A DNA stretch of 64,000 bases from the NCBI GenBank assembly GCA_932294295.1, contig OW028579.1, positions 35,594,362-35,658,361 of the forward strand, in the 5' to 3' direction. The stretch comes from Alitta virens (Eukaryota > Annelida > Polychaeta > Phyllodocida > Nereididae). Below, in pieces: positions 35,997-49,123 of the stretch. A program made the position numbers and the translations under genes. Below the pieces are notes generated by a model, which was given only the letters and a program-made list of their open reading frames with translations, was not told the DNA's origin and did no database searches. How positions within the stretch are numbered: the stretch's first letter is position 1; each line of letters starts with the position of its first letter.

Positions 35997-38702
35997 AGAA
36001 AGAAATACACTTGTGTATCACAGCAAGACATATATGATGCCTAGACAGACAGGATGGACTATGATAATGTCTCAATAAAGACACAGAAGCAGACCAATTT
36101 TAATACAAACTATTAATAAAAATAACTTTGAATTAAATTCTGAGACCATCATTATTGCCAAATAATGTGTTCCTTGATTATTTGTTGCAATAAAGAATCA
36201 TTAACATATAGAATAATTAAAATACTCAAATCTGTCATAGCTATAGATTGGATAAGACAGACAGACAGCCAAGACTTTAGTTGTCATCAAGTATAACATC
36301 AAAGACAGACAGTCAGACACCTACTGATTGACTGATTACTTGCCCTTTAAAATGTTTGACCCGCTTCACTCCTTAACTTGTAAACAACACAGTTTGACTC
36401 CGTGAACTGCATGGGTAGCTGGCAGAACATCAGCAAGTTTCAGCAACTTCTGAGGATTGAAACTGCTCCATTACTACCTCTCCTGCTCTGTTTTCTTTCA
36501 ATTAGTAACAAATGTTGCCAGTCTAACATTTGCCTAACATTTAGGTAACCTAGGCAAGGGTCAACTGACCCGTCGACAGAGTGATTGAAAGCTCCCTTTG
36601 ACTGGCACTCTTTTTTCCCTTTGACTTGTACAGTGTACATTTTGTTTTCTTCTTAAATTCAGGGGTTATAGCTTCAGGTTAGAAGTTGAGTCTTGCAACA
36701 CTAGCTTTGAGAAATAAGCAAGTCCTACTCAAGTAGAATGGCAATAAACAGACTGGAAGGTGAGCCCAAACCATTTCGTGGATATTTTTCTCCAGGATTC
36801 CTGTAGATAATTTTACAAGCTAACAAGACCATAGCTAAACATGAGTAAACATTTTCAATACATGTACAATTGTGCAGTAATGATTACACAAATTTCTATC
36901 TGTTAAATGTAGTGTATTGTGCACTTTACATAGTTTGAATTGTACAATGTATACATGTACGAATAAATTATGTATATATTTAGTCTACACATGAACACAT
37001 TTTAAAAACCTTCATGTGGTGCAATACCTGGGACTACAGAGCTCTGTAAATATTTGACAAGACAAGCTGTGGACTTTCACAATATCTCTAAAGCATTCAT
37101 TCCTGAATGCACGTTTACCACAAGGAGTTGAATAGCTCGATATTTATAGATAATGTATTCCTGAATTGGTTTTGACAGTGGCTAAAGAGATTCTGTTCTT
37201 AAATTTTTGATGCTATACATTGACCTGTATAGGTCAGTGACGCTATATGATGAAGATTTAAACCCATAGGCCACTACTGTAACCTCTAGGCGATGATGTA
37301 TATCCAGAAAGTGGCCTGTCATGTTTAGAGTTAAGACTACATATATTTAAAAGAAGCTAGGTACCTGTAGCAGCCAAAAACACACCTTCCTTAGCTACAT
37401 CTATGAATCTTTTTTGAAGAACCAAAACACTGAAGCACAATAAACAGTACCTCGTCACAATAAATGTACAGATTATTACCATTGCATGCGGTTGAGCAAC
37501 CCGAAATTCTCCAAATGCCACCCATGTTCTCCGTGGTGCTGGCATGTGGGGATCTTTATTGACAGACTGATTCCTTATGTCTGTCTGTCCACCATATGCT
37601 ACACAACACTGAGAAGTATTCGACAGACTCACGCTGTGTTTGTTTAGCATGTCTTACAGTGCCTGTCAAGCAAGCCAATCTTGTTTTATCTGATCTGGAT
37701 AAAGTTTCTGCCCATGCCCGATGCATCAATATGAAGCACAGGGGTACGTCTCAGTGTAGTACCTTGTTGCACTCCATGCTGAGCCCATACAGCATGGAAC
37801 AGGTGTTTAACTGAAACTGACTTTTTGCATAATTTGTACAGCTATCCTTCATCCCAAAGATATATGCAGATTATGTAGTATCAATTTTCTAGTAATGCTG
37901 TATATCAGTGCTACCCCATTTTATTTTTGATCCAGTATGTAACAGATTCTGACCTTACCAAAGTTAGGCCGTAAGAGGGCAGTCAGTCTACATAGGCTGA
38001 ACATATATTTGCCTGTCATTTGAGATTGTAAGATACTGTTCTTATGATAAACATATTTGCAGTGTACATCCCATAAAAACATATTACTTCTTACCAAGAC
38101 ACCTATCAACCAAAATCAGAGAACGAGAACCATCAAAAAGACCAAGGTATACATAACAGCCCTGAGTCATTCCTTGGTTATTCTGACATATTGTCTGGAA
38201 TATATATGTAATAGAAGCCTTTTTTGTATCCATTTCAACACTATCATTCACAGTTTCATTACATAACAGTAAATCCCCACCATCTTTCCCCCATTTGGCA
38301 AACCCTCCGCCCTCTTCAGTTTTCTGTTTGCTTGATCCCTCTTCTTACCCTCCCCCTTTGAGCTTCCCACCCCTTTCAGTTGACCATCAACAATGCCCCC
38401 GGAGCCCTCAGCAGGCCATGTGTATTTAGCAACCCCCCTTTCACTCAGGGCTTGCTCAGAGTCACCCTGGTCCATTTGGCCCCACCCCAGCCTCCCTGGG
38501 GAGCAGAAGAGGGCAGACTGCAGGATATGCCATGTTCTGCCCAAATTCATGGACATGTCATAAGTCATGCAATAATATATCAATGGTTGCTTGGTGCATG
38601 GAGGTATAGTGCCTGCATGGTTGGTGCAGGGACTTAGATTGGTGGTAGTGTGTTAATAAAGATATTAATACTGATTAACAAAGTCTCATCATTTTAGATA
38701 CA

Positions 38703-38753
38703 TAATAGAATAGAATAGAATAGAATAGAATAGAATAGAATAGAATAGAATAG
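38703..38753. repeat. (AATAG)n microsatellite
   Basis: About ten AATAG pentamers. Confidence 0.95.
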
Positions 38754-39809
38754 CAAGTTCCATCAGCATGATCAGAGGTGATAATGATGCTGAAACGTCT
38801 CAAATCAAAGGATTACAATGACTGAAAAGTATATGTACCAAAGATGCCATCAGTATGGGGGTTAAAGTAAGACTCTGGTTTTGATCTATGCACTCATTAC
38901 CAGTCAAACTAATCATAAGTACAATGGGCTACTCATATAATTACTTACCTTATTAGATTGTTTTAAAAGAGTATACTTAATCTCCAATTGAAATGCGAAA
39001 TATCGTTCAGATGTAAGTAATATGCCTTGAGGGCATATTGACAAAGACCTTTGATATTGGTACTAAACTTCATCTTCAATCTGCTGCAGTGATCATTTAT
39101 ATATTTATCCCCAGGTTCCTCAGGACTTTGTTTGCAACTCCCCACCCTAGTATTTTGTTGAAATGATCCGAAGTCTGAGAAATGAATGTTTATACTGGTG
39201 AGAGCACTTCCTCTTGGTTTGCCTGTGGAAAGTGTTCGTTCTCAGTTTAATGTTTGCTTGGCATATACAAAGTGTCAGAAAAGACCCAGAAAGCAATTGA
39301 AACTCGTTGAAAGTTTATAGTGTTTTTCCCATTCGGAGAAGTGTTGTAAACTATACACATGGGAGTGAAACAAATTGTATACATTGGAACCCCCCACCCC
39401 TACAAACCACCTCACTACAAAGACCATTAAGCCATAAATTGTACCACATTCCTGTCAATGTACCTCACTACTTTACTGGTTATTTTAAATAGAAGTTTTT
39501 AGGCATCCCAATGGTACTCTTACCAGTACACACTGTAGGTAGACTGGTCACTTGAGTTGGTTGATATGTTGCGCACTGATCCCTGCGACTTCTTGGCAAA
39601 CATACAACGAAAGAGAGATAAGAACTAAAATAGAAAAACCAGCAGGAATGTTACATGTACAACCAGTGCACCACAAATCACACTTTGCACATTGCTTGAA
39701 TTTAGTAGGAAATCATTGCTAAATTTGAAACTGGTAAAACCAAGCTTTACTGACTGAGAAAGAGTAAAACAGAAAGGGACAAAGTCATAGCAAGGACCTA
39801 AAGACCTGG

Positions 39810-40020
39810 ATCTACGAAAATGGTCAAACGGTTCAGGTGATAATCATGAGTTAGCAGGTTCGAACTCCCGCAATGGTATGGAGGAGTTTGGCAGTTCATC
39901 TGCATTGCCACTCCCAAATCAGGTCTACCTCAGTGATGGCACTGGTTTGAGATCTTACGCCCTTGCAGTTTTAAACCACCATGTTAAGACAGAATATTCC
40001 CCCAGAGATTTGAGCACAAT
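39810..40020 (+). mobile_element. SINE family C copy
   Basis: Box B AGGTTCGAACTCCCG, then TGGTATGGAGGAG, TCAGTGATGGCACTGGTTTGAG and AAGACAGAATATTCC. Aligns with the copy at 52605-52860. Confidence 0.78.
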
Positions 40021-41193
40021 TAACAGCTGAAGGAAAGACAGATAACGATAGACCAGTACAGATAGAGATATAACAGTTACGAGACAACAGATTCACAAAA
40101 AATACCGAAAACAATAGTTGTTTCAGGTATAGACATGAATTAGCATTTCTATTGAAACCCTACTTAAAAGCCATGGCAGCTAAGTCTTCGGACAATCAAT
40201 AACCCTCAATAAAGACCAACAAAATTGGGCACAACTACAGTATTTTTTCTTGACATTTTATCATCATATTTCAATCAAGACCTCCTTGCAATAAAAGCCA
40301 GGAGATTACCTCAATGCCGAGGTTCCACTTTGTACAGAGGCTAAAAACACCTCCATGTGTCTCGTGAGTGTCTTGAAGACCTAGTGGATCACTCCATGAC
40401 CTCAAGGCTCCCAGATGACCTTGGAATGTGCCAGAGTGAGCCACAAGGGCATTAGGACTTATAAGCTCCTCTTCTTGGGAAAATGGCTTCTCGGCTCAGA
40501 GTGCTCTGTCAACAATCACATGGAACTGAATAAATGATGGACAGTTGATTTACGCCAAGCTGCAAACACTGATTTCAGGCTTTTCCTTTTTCTCTTGAGG
40601 TTTTTAAGACAAGTTTTGGAGAACTGAGCACATCAAAAGATATCCTTGAAGATCATTGAGTTGACTTGGAAACTCTATTTTCACACGAAGCAAGTGTAAA
40701 CTCTTGCAAGAATTTTTAGTAAAAAAAGAAGTGCAAGCCTGTAGTGTCAATCCCATCACTTAAGAAGAGCTGCAGGTCTTGAGAATAAAAGTAAATAGAT
40801 TATGAAGGTTGCAAATCCCAGCCTGACAGCGTTGCAATCAAAGTTAATCTCTTGTGACAGTGATTCATTGCCTTGTACTCTCAATACGATGGTCTCCCAG
40901 AGGGAAGGTAAAAAATAGTCGAGGTAAAAAAACTGCCCCTTGAGTTATTAGGCACATATCAACACTAGACAGAGGGTGGGGTCAGGGGTTGGCTGGTTTA
41001 GATGTCTAGGGGATAAGGGCAAGGGACTTGAGTGAGAGGGGCTTCTCCGTGTCATAATGTGTCGAATCATCACCCTGTAGTTGACACTATGGTCAACATA
41101 AATTATTTATGAATCATATGTAAATCATGTTGATTATTGCAGTGTATATATCATTTTTAAAATACTTTAATCCATCTATTGCATCACTGGATA

Positions 41194-41290
41194 GTATGGT
41201 GTCTAATGGTTAAGGTATGATGAGGATGGCACAAATGATATAGGTTTGAAATTGCATTTAGGTGTCTGTCAGGACGTGTAACAACTTAAC
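41194..41290 (+). repeat. tRNA-like SINE head fragment
   Basis: ATGGTGTCTAATGGTTAAGG (box A) and AGGTTTGAAATTGC (box B-like). Confidence 0.4.
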
Positions 41291-42072
41291 AGATGGTGAG
41301 GTACAGTAAAGTAACATCCTTGAATTTCAATATTAACTCATTTATTTCATTACAAAATGACAGACTATCCACCTTACTAAATAATGGCCAAGGTTCCACT
41401 TTACAATAGAAGTCATTCTGTCAAGACTGTCATGTATTTGCACGAGTTACTGCAAGTCTGCCTCAATGAAGACTTTTAAAACAGCGTCCACCCAGGATGT
41501 GTTAAAGGATCCAGTATCTCATTCTAGCTGAAGCACCAAACAAAAATGTCTTCACAAGACACATTTAACATGGACGGTGTCATCAAAGATGCCCCATGGA
41601 GCTCAACTAGCTGTCTCAGGGAGTTCTGTGCATTCTGCCCTCTCTGTGCATACCTCAGGGTCCTCCTGCTCACCCCGTGGTATTCTCCGATGTCTGGTTG
41701 AGTCTTTTGATTCATTTTTCATGCCCCTTAAAAGATCGACTTGTAGTCTGCCACATTGCTGAACAGCGAATACCCCAGAAAAGTTTTAGAGCTTAACAAA
41801 AAACACTGTAGATCATCTCACATCATATAATAGCTGGGTAGCCCAGTTACATTAGTTTAAATCAGCTCCTCTGAAGATCTGAAAGGCATACGTACATTGA
41901 TGTCTTCAGACCAATAGTAATGATACAATAAAACACAATACAATGGACTACAATCAATACAATGCCACCAATAATTAACTTTGCATGACAGTAGTATCCT
42001 CCACATATCATTATACCACTCCTAGAGGCCACTTCAGCCACAGTTCATTGGTGGCCCTACACAAGTTACAAT

Positions 42073-42228
42073 TCTAGGGTTACAGTCCTAGGGTTACAGT
42101 CCTAGGGTTACAGTCCTAGGGTTACAGTCCTAGGGTTACAGTCCTAGGGTTACAGTCCTAGGGTTACAGTCCTAGGGTTACAGTCCTAGGGTTACAGTCC
42201 TAGGGTTACAGTCCTAAGGTTACAGCAC
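42073..42228. repeat. 14-bp minisatellite, CTAGGGTTACAGTC units
   Basis: About eleven nearly perfect copies of a 14-bp unit; consecutive units form CCTAGG, and GGGTTA occurs in each. High identity suggests recent expansion. Too short and too regular (no spacers) to be a CRISPR array. Confidence 0.95.
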
Positions 42229-43225
42229 TCTTAGTAACTTATTGGCTGTGTTCTTCTGAACTGTTGGTGTTAGCTGTAATATAACGTGGCAGTGGGTGTG
42301 TGTTAGGGGCTGGACTAGTCAAAAAGCTGTCAACACCCTCAATGATGTTGTTCATAAACAAGACGGAAAATGTCAAACAATTATCATGGAGGTTGTATAG
42401 CTAGCTCTTCAGGCAAATTGACATGTTTGCCAATACATGTACATTGCAGATTGTGTTGCATGTTTTTGATGAATCGTGTTATGATTGATATAGAATCAGC
42501 TACATTAGTTGGAATTCTATACATGTTAACGAATAACAGTTCATACATTTTGCTTTGTATTGTTGTTTATGTCTGTGCCATTATACAAGTTGGCAGTTGG
42601 ATTTCTAAACAATAGAAACTTGAAAATTGGATTCAAAGAGAATGCATTTTATGAATTTGGGATATTATATCGATTAAAAGAAGAAAATATTCATCTGTCT
42701 AGGCAAATGCTTAAATTAAGTTCAAGATCATGATGCAAATAGTGGTGGACACATTATTGTTAAAAAATGAGGCACTGATACTCTGCATGCAGTAGTGTAC
42801 ACAAATTGCAGACACTATATTTCCTTGAAACCGCCCAAGGACCACGTCCAAAACTTTGAGTAACTGTTTTGTGAACCCCCTTATGTAAATCTCCTGTGTT
42901 GCCCTGGTCTTATTCCGTTACACCCCTTTGGAAATCCCACATGGTTTCTGCTTAGCCACCAACTGGAATCTCTTGCATGTAATGTACACTGTGGCTTCAG
43001 TGAATTTTGGTGTTGATAACAGAACCAGTTGGGATAACCCGGAGCCTGGGGAGAAGTCAACACAAGTGCTTTGGACAAGACCTCGTTTCTGGTTTCTATA
43101 ACTCAGCCATAGCCAAGATTTAGGAGCAGGATTTGCCAGAAAGTAACCCTCTTTGAGGTTGTTGTATATCTATAGATTTTCACTGGGCATAGGGACACTG
43201 GCTTTGAAAATTTAATGTTTATATG

Positions 43226-43464
43226 GATGGTCCTGTAGTTAAGACTGGCCAGCTTGCAAGCCACAGTTTAATTCCTACACATGACCTCTTTCGATATTAG
43301 CATAATCTCATCTGGATTAGGAATTTGTTTACATAAAGTTAATTTGATAGTGCCGTGCCTTGTTTTTGGTGTCTATGCTGAGGCAAATGACAAACTCCAC
43401 CCATGGGTAAATGTATCATTGCATCTGCTTCTGGCAGCTGGTCATATAACCTGACTCATCATAA
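43226..43464 (+). mobile_element. SINE family B copy
   Basis: A degenerate tRNA head (GTAGTTAAGACTGGCC, AGTTTAATTCC) precedes GGTGTCTATGCTGAGGCAAA, CACCCATGGGTAAATG and GCATCTGCTTCTGGCAGCTG, ending CTGACTCATC. Confidence 0.82.
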
Positions 43465-43957
43465 GACCAGTGGCACTTCCACATTGTTATACAATACACT
43501 CATTTGTTTATTATGTCAATAATCATAAAAGGTTACTGAGAAGACCAATAGTTTAACTAACAGTAGGTGAATTATGTTACTTAACCATGCAGCATTTCTA
43601 CTGTACAGTTCCCATATTTTTGGGAGTCATTATCCCATATGCTGCATCACATGACTGACATGTCTAAATCGCAGCTCTAGTACCCATCAGGGGTACATCT
43701 GATGCATTCTTCATGGTTCTTGCAGAGGTACTTGTCTACCTGTGCTGAGGAGATGATGGTGTTATTGCATAGCTGGCATTCACTCCTTTTCAGTGGGTGA
43801 AATATTTACCGTATTATCTCGAATACAAGCCGGGTCTGCAATGCCCAACAATTTTTATTTAGACACCCTAGACTTAGTGATGTTGAGAAACAAATTTGCA
43901 ATTACCACTGCCAAAGAGAGTATGTTTTCGCCAGTGTATGATTTGTTGATTAGTTTG

Positions 43958-43996
<39 letters not shown>
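43958..43996. repeat. (GTAA)n microsatellite
   Basis: About nine GTAA units. Confidence 0.93.
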
Positions 43997-44429
43997 TGTA
44001 TTTGAGGCTCACCATGTGTAAATTGTTAAAACTTTACAAGCATTTACAAATATTTCAAAATGATATGTAGATACTAGATAGATACTGGTAAAACTGTGTG
44101 AGCTGAAAGAAAATATTTGATAGCCCAGGAAAAGCATTACGAAGACTGACAATACATCAAAGTTGAGATACTGGATCCAAATGTCCTTTCAATACGTTGT
44201 CTTTGACCAGCATTTATATGAACTTCACGGGTACCCTCTAGTTTGAAATTTGCAACAATTGAGGCTGGTTTGAAGACCCAAGTATGATGCAGAATCATAT
44301 GCATGGCTGGTTAACAAGTCAGTGGGTATGCCTTCATTGTCACTTGTGGTTTTCTTGATTTTAGTATGTCTTTTTTTTTAGTCACTAGACATTACTTTTT
44401 GGCCTCAAATACATCAATGGTTTTTTGTG

Positions 44430-44697
44430 CCTCTGCCCTCAATAAAAACAATGGATTATCACCTTTTTCAAGTGTCTTCCTTGATTAACTCCATTATGAA
44501 GTGTGTTGGTTCCCTTTTCTACTTGGGGTGGCTTCCTATCAGCGACAGTACATGTCTTAAGGAAGTCTTCAGAAATTTACACCTATATAGATATTGTATA
44601 GATATTGTTTCTTTTTCTTTTTGTGTGTATACTTGTTAAATTGTCATGTAAGTTTAAAACTTTCTGTGAAAAATAAATAGCGTCTGAGTCTGAGTCA
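44430..44697 (+). repeat. Possible LINE 3' end
   Basis: A T-rich segment ends in GTGAAAAATAAATAGCG followed by TCTGAGTCTGAGTC, a short tandem tail of the kind left by non-LTR retroposons. A 25-bp tandem duplication (44735-44784) follows. Confidence 0.35.
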
Positions 44698-47063
44698 TTG
44701 TGTTCACTTTACATACACTGCACACACTGCAGTGCATCATGCAGTGCACAGACCAGCAACATCATGCAGTGCACAGACCAGCAACATCTTGAAGGTGAGC
44801 CACCATGTTGCTTTTAGATGTGCTGCTGAGATGAGTTGGTAGGCATATGAGTAGGGTGCTTAACTCTAAGAAAACACCCCTTCAGATCCAAGTCTCAACC
44901 CCTACCAGGTGAACAGCTCCCCTGGATTAAAGTAAACAGCCCCAAGGGAGCACCCAGCCACCCTGTTATCACAGAGGGAGGGGGCATGTCTTTGTGGCAC
45001 CCCTCGCAAGATGTGTTAAGCCAGATTGGGCCAAAAATATATACCCCGATGACACGATGCAGTTTTTGTGTTCATAATGATTATAATACAGAAAAGTGAA
45101 GCTTAAATATGACTTTGCAGTTACAAAACGAATCGAAATATTTTATACTAAGAAGTCAAAGGTATTTCTTCTAAACTTCAATGATAGGCAGACATCATGC
45201 CAAGATGGTATATGGCTAATATTGTGTACCTTTTTATTAGATACAATAAATAACTTGAATTTGAACAAGCATTTCCACAACTGTTCTCTTAAAATAAAAA
45301 TAACCAATTCTTTACATTCCAAAAACAATTCAAACAATGTTTCTGTATTTCCATCAAAAGATATGGCTACCTGGGTAGACCTGGGTGATAATATTCACAT
45401 TTTCATTTTTACATTTTTACATCTACCATATTGAACCTTGTCTGAGATTGAACAGAACCTCTAATTGTCGCTATCCTTCGACAGCGACCTTATTATTGAA
45501 ATCGTTTTGTGTCGAGGTTCTGTAGCACTCTTTAAAAAAACATTTACCAAATTCTTGATTGCCTTATATCTCATAAAAGTTTTCTTTTTGAAACACACAA
45601 CATTTATGAGTTATTAACAGTGGATATCTTCAATATGACTATCAAAAATGGGATCAACTCCAATGTGTTTTGACAGTAAAAGCAAAAACTCAGATAGTTG
45701 TATATATGAGCCTATCAAACGCCTGAAGTCATGTGTCAAATCATGAAAAAACTCTTATCGAAATAGCAATATTTGCAAATATATTTTATCGGTCTCTTTG
45801 ACATCGGGCGGTCTAAGAAAAGTCTGTAATCTAGAATTTCCCTTTTTTTAATCCGATACCTTTCTAAGATCAGTTTTTGGTGTCGGCTCATGAGAGAATT
45901 TCAAAGTCTGATCTTGTTATTGTGAGATTTCTCAAGAGGGTTTTGGTTTATATGAAAAAAAGGATGAAAAACTCCATCGAGTAAGAATAACAGATGATAA
46001 CACTATATGGCATGGCAGAACTGTGCTCTTATTTGAAGTCTAAACATCTTAATCATGGGCATAAAAAGAAAAATTAGCTTTCTTAAGCTGAGAGTATCAT
46101 ATTTAACCTTAGTGTAAAGCTTTTACAAATATTTGCGAAACTTGAAACGGATTAATTCAAGCGCGAACCGTGTGACATATTAGCCTGGCCTGTTAAATAC
46201 ATTAGTGGGGGGTGAATTTACTAGATGGGTAGGTATGCCTTTCACACACCGATAGATCATACAATTTCACACACATAAGTTAAAGAAAACCGTATTAAAT
46301 TCGACACTGATATACCCTAGGTGAAGAGAAGAACAACAAAGTTCACTGTTGAATGAAATATGAAACTTTCAGATAGCCCAAGCTACTCTGCCATAACTAT
46401 ATATCTCGTTCATTGCCACAGGCTAGAGTTAACAGTTTTTATCAATAAACCAGGTCCCTTTAAATATTTTCGTATATTTGTATTGAATATTTCTGATGTA
46501 CAGTTTGATAATGTAACTGGTTTTTTATTGGTTGATTGATAACATATATTCATTAAGGGTAACAATTCGGATAAAAAATGCTGTTTTACAATTGGCCCTG
46601 ATGATAGCAATATAATATAATATAATATAAAAATGACATTTAAAATTATATTAATTAACATTATTAGTCACTAGTTTCAGTATATAAGCACTGCAAAACT
46701 GTCCTAAATACCATAATATTTATACGAACTTATTACCAAGGCAACCTCAAACATAAGGCCACCTCACAATTAGGACCCTTAGTTTTTAAGATCAATCCTC
46801 AATCATGGAGTTTACGTTCTACAAATGTATTTTCAAGTAAAATATATGCCAGATGAAATATTACAAAACGGTTTTGCATGAAATTAGATCAGTATTTTAT
46901 TATGCAACTAGTAATGTCATTATGTGTACGAACTAAAAGCATAAAAATGTTGTGAGGAAACTGGACCTATTACATGTACATATTCAATATCACCTGTAGT
47001 CAAAACTGAACAACATAGATATTATATATTGTTACAACTTATATACAGTGATAGGTATGACAC

Positions 47064-47110
47064 TAAAGGGGGTTTCACACATAGCCGGATCAGACGCAGG
47101 AGCGTCCCGG
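47064..47110 (+). repeat. Harbinger left terminal inverted repeat
   Basis: 47 bp, perfect reverse complement of 51744-51790. Confidence 0.97.
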
Positions 47111-47440
47111 AATGAAATTTCGTCAAGTCCGGGGCGGTCCGGGCGAAAAAGTTAGAAATGTAAACAAAAACAAATAATTGGGCGGTGTGGACACGAAGGC
47201 AAGACGGAGGCAACAAGGAGCAACACGGTCATGACACGGATGTGTACGGGTGCTACAAGGATATGTACGGAGGAGCACGGTTAAACAAGGAATGAGCCAC
47301 AGTTGTAGCCGGAGGTAACACGACTGTGCCGGAGTGAACCGGATGTTACACGGGGCCTTCACGGATATACCCGATCGTTACACGACCTTACTACGATATC
47401 ACTACGAAGTTAAGCGGTTTTCACCCGGATCGCTCTGAAA
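47111..47440. promoter_or_regulatory. Left subterminal CGG-motif region
   Basis: ACGG or CCGG occurs about sixteen times, often as ACGGA, CACGG or CCGGAG, every 10-25 bp. Dense short subterminal motifs are typical transposase or accessory-protein binding sites; that role is inferred. Confidence 0.55.
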
Positions 47441-47444
47441 TTGG

Positions 47445-47451
47445 TATTTAA
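47445..47451 (+). promoter_or_regulatory. Candidate TATA box for the transposase gene
   Basis: TATTTAA, 54 bp before the first ATG (47505) and 84 bp before the second (47535). The position suits a short 5' leader. Confidence 0.35.
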
Positions 47452-47504
47452 ACTGGCTGCGTTCCACTGTCCATCATTCCACTTCGGACTACCATACTGC
47501 AAAG

Positions 47505-48899
47505 GTGTTGCTGCTACTACAGAAAAAATTGGATATGTCTTTATCACACTACGACAGGGTGGAATTGGATTTGAAGTGCATGGACATGCAAGTCCAGCTA
47601 TTGACTGCTGCTAATGATATAATTCTGCAAGAAGAACACAAACTGCAAGATGATGCAGTGAGGGCCACAACATCAACTGATGAAGATGACCTATTAGAAA
47701 ATGCTGCTGCTGCACCAAGACGAAGAAGAAGAAGGCAAATGTGGGTGCGACCTTGGCTGCTAAGAAGACCTCTTTATGGGCAGTATGAAAAACTGATGGC
47801 TGAATTGACTGCAGAAGATGTGGGTGGCTTCAAGAATTTCATGAGGATGGAGCCTGACTTATTCCATGAAGTTCTTGCCAGAGTGGGACCTAGGATTACA
47901 AAGCAGGATACCTTTTGGAGGAGGGCCCTTGAACCTGGATTGAAACTGGCTATTACCTTGCGCTACCTGGGTACGGGCAACAGCTACAAGTCTCTGCAGT
48001 ATGGATTTAGGGTAGCCTTCAATACCATTTCTATCCTGGTCATCGAAGTCTGCCAGGCCATCATAGACGAGTACTCAGCAGAAGTCATGCAGTGTCCTGT
48101 AACCCCAGAAGCCTGGAAAGCAGTTGCCAATGGATTCTACAACAGATGGAACTTCCCCCACTGTGTCGGCGCCCTTGATGGGAAGAACGTTGCCATCAGA
48201 TGTCCTGCCAAGTCTGGATCCCTGTTCTACAACTACAAGGGATTTTTCTCTATTGTCCTACTGGCTGTAGTTGATGCTGAATACAAGTTCCTCTACGTTG
48301 ACATTGGTGCCAGTGGATCAGGCTCAGATGCTGGAGTGTTTAGCCAGACAGAATTGAAGGAAGCGCTAGAAAGTGGGAACATTGGATTACCTGAACCAGA
48401 TAACCTGCCTAATGATGACCAACCAGTGCCTTACTTCATAGTTGGGGATGATGCCTTTGGACTGCAGACTTGGATGATGAAGCCTCTGCCTCACAGGAAC
48501 ATGAGCATGGAAGACAGAATCTTCAACTACAGACTTTCTAGAGCTAGACGGGTGGTAGAGAATGCATTTGGACTTTTGGCTGCCAGGTTCAGGTGTCTCC
48601 TCACAACAATGCCTCAAAGTCCTGACAGAGTGTGTACCATAACTCTTGCTTGCTGTGTGTTGCACAACCTACTGAGGGTGAGATATCCAACTGCTCAAGT
48701 GAATGCTGTGGACCAGGAAAATGCAGACATCCATGAGATCATCCCAGGTGCATGGAGGGACAATGCTGTCAATCTACCAGACATGGGACATGTGTTCAGA
48801 GGCAACACCAACAGAGCAGCCAAGGAAATGCGGCAATACTTGGTCAGCTACGTGAACTCAGCAGCTGGGAGTGTACCATGGCAGCAAGACAAGATTTGA
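47505..48899 (+). CDS. PIF/Harbinger transposase (HARBI1-like DDE nuclease)
   Basis: An intact 464-residue frame without introns. Residues 85-215 are the helical N-terminal part (GGFKNFMRMEPDLFHEVLARV, then LAITLRYLGTGNSYKSLQYGF, a helix-turn-helix-like segment). Residues 217-390 are the DDE_Tnp_4 nuclease: D225 in FPHCVGALDGKNVAI, D275 in GASGSGSDAGVF, and E352 in RRVVENAFGLLAARFRCL; a GDDAF motif lies at 314-318. This is the arrangement of HARBI1 and the PIF transposases. The enzyme cuts and joins element ends; nuclear import and DNA binding are thought to need the partner Myb/MADF protein, here encoded convergently. Length and motif order are normal and no catalytic residue is missing. The first ATG is used, but M11 (47535) is an equally good start. 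RRRRRR at 72-77 may be a nuclear-localisation signal. AATAAA at 49092-49097 could serve as polyadenylation signal. Confidence 0.96.
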   Translation: MLLLLQKKLDMSLSHYDRVELDLKCMDMQVQLLTAANDIILQEEHKLQDDAVRATTSTDEDDLLENAAAAPRRRRRRQMWVRPWLLRRPLYGQYEKLMAELTAEDVGGFKNFMRMEPDLFHEVLARVGPRITKQDTFWRRALEPGLKLAITLRYLGTGNSYKSLQYGFRVAFNTISILVIEVCQAIIDEYSAEVMQCPVTPEAWKAVANGFYNRWNFPHCVGALDGKNVAIRCPAKSGSLFYNYKGFFSIVLLAVVDAEYKFLYVDIGASGSGSDAGVFSQTELKEALESGNIGLPEPDNLPNDDQPVPYFIVGDDAFGLQTWMMKPLPHRNMSMEDRIFNYRLSRARRVVENAFGLLAARFRCLLTTMPQSPDRVCTITLACCVLHNLLRVRYPTAQVNAVDQENADIHEIIPGAWRDNAVNLPDMGHVFRGNTNRAAKEMRQYLVSYVNSAAGSVPWQQDKI

Positions 48900-49091
48900 A
48901 AACAACACGAATGATGTAAGTTTCAACATTTAATTAATAGCAAACTTCAGACTTCTGCAGCACACAAGTGCAAAAAATACACATCATTTAATTATTGTCA
49001 TGTAATACAGTTTACATTGTTCATTACATTTAACTTCATCGGTATACAGTTCACATGCAAACATAAGTAATAACAGTTCATTGTTCATTTC

Positions 49092-49097
49092 AATAAA
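49092..49097 (+). terminator. Candidate polyadenylation signal of the transposase gene
   Basis: AATAAA 193 bp after the transposase stop and 27 bp before the end of the convergent partner gene. Confidence 0.4.
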
Positions 49098-49123
49098 GTT
49101 CATTGTTCATTTTCAGCTCAACA

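Larger units (their letters stand above)
32482..47063. other. Noncoding; probably upstream intron of anosmin-1 and/or intergenic
   Basis: No coding exon is supported. The missing anosmin-1 signal-peptide exon should lie at higher coordinates than 32481 on the minus strand and end in phase 0, but I could not identify it. Contents are (GTA)n, (GGA)n, (AATAG)n, a 14-bp minisatellite, (GTAA)n, SINE copies and long AT-rich stretches. From 45,500 to 47,060 I see no feature. Confidence 0.5.

Noticed and set aside
38248..38583. 111-residue minus-strand open frame in a GC-richer patch
   Set aside because: Composition differs from its surroundings, but no domain or repeat-family match is visible.
39524..39626. 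Candidate anosmin-1 exon on the minus strand with TTTTAG acceptor and GTAAGA donor
   Set aside because: The frame that would join in phase 0 to the exon at 32404-32481 has a stop, and the other two frames end in incompatible phases. It may be an unrelated splice-like pair.
41524..41762. Overlapping short frames on both strands with a GAG|GTATGC donor-like site
   Set aside because: The minus frame with cysteines hits a stop within 35 codons, and no acceptor or family match supports an exon.
42073..42228. CRISPR-like direct repeats
   Set aside because: 14-bp units without spacers in a eukaryotic genome; a minisatellite.
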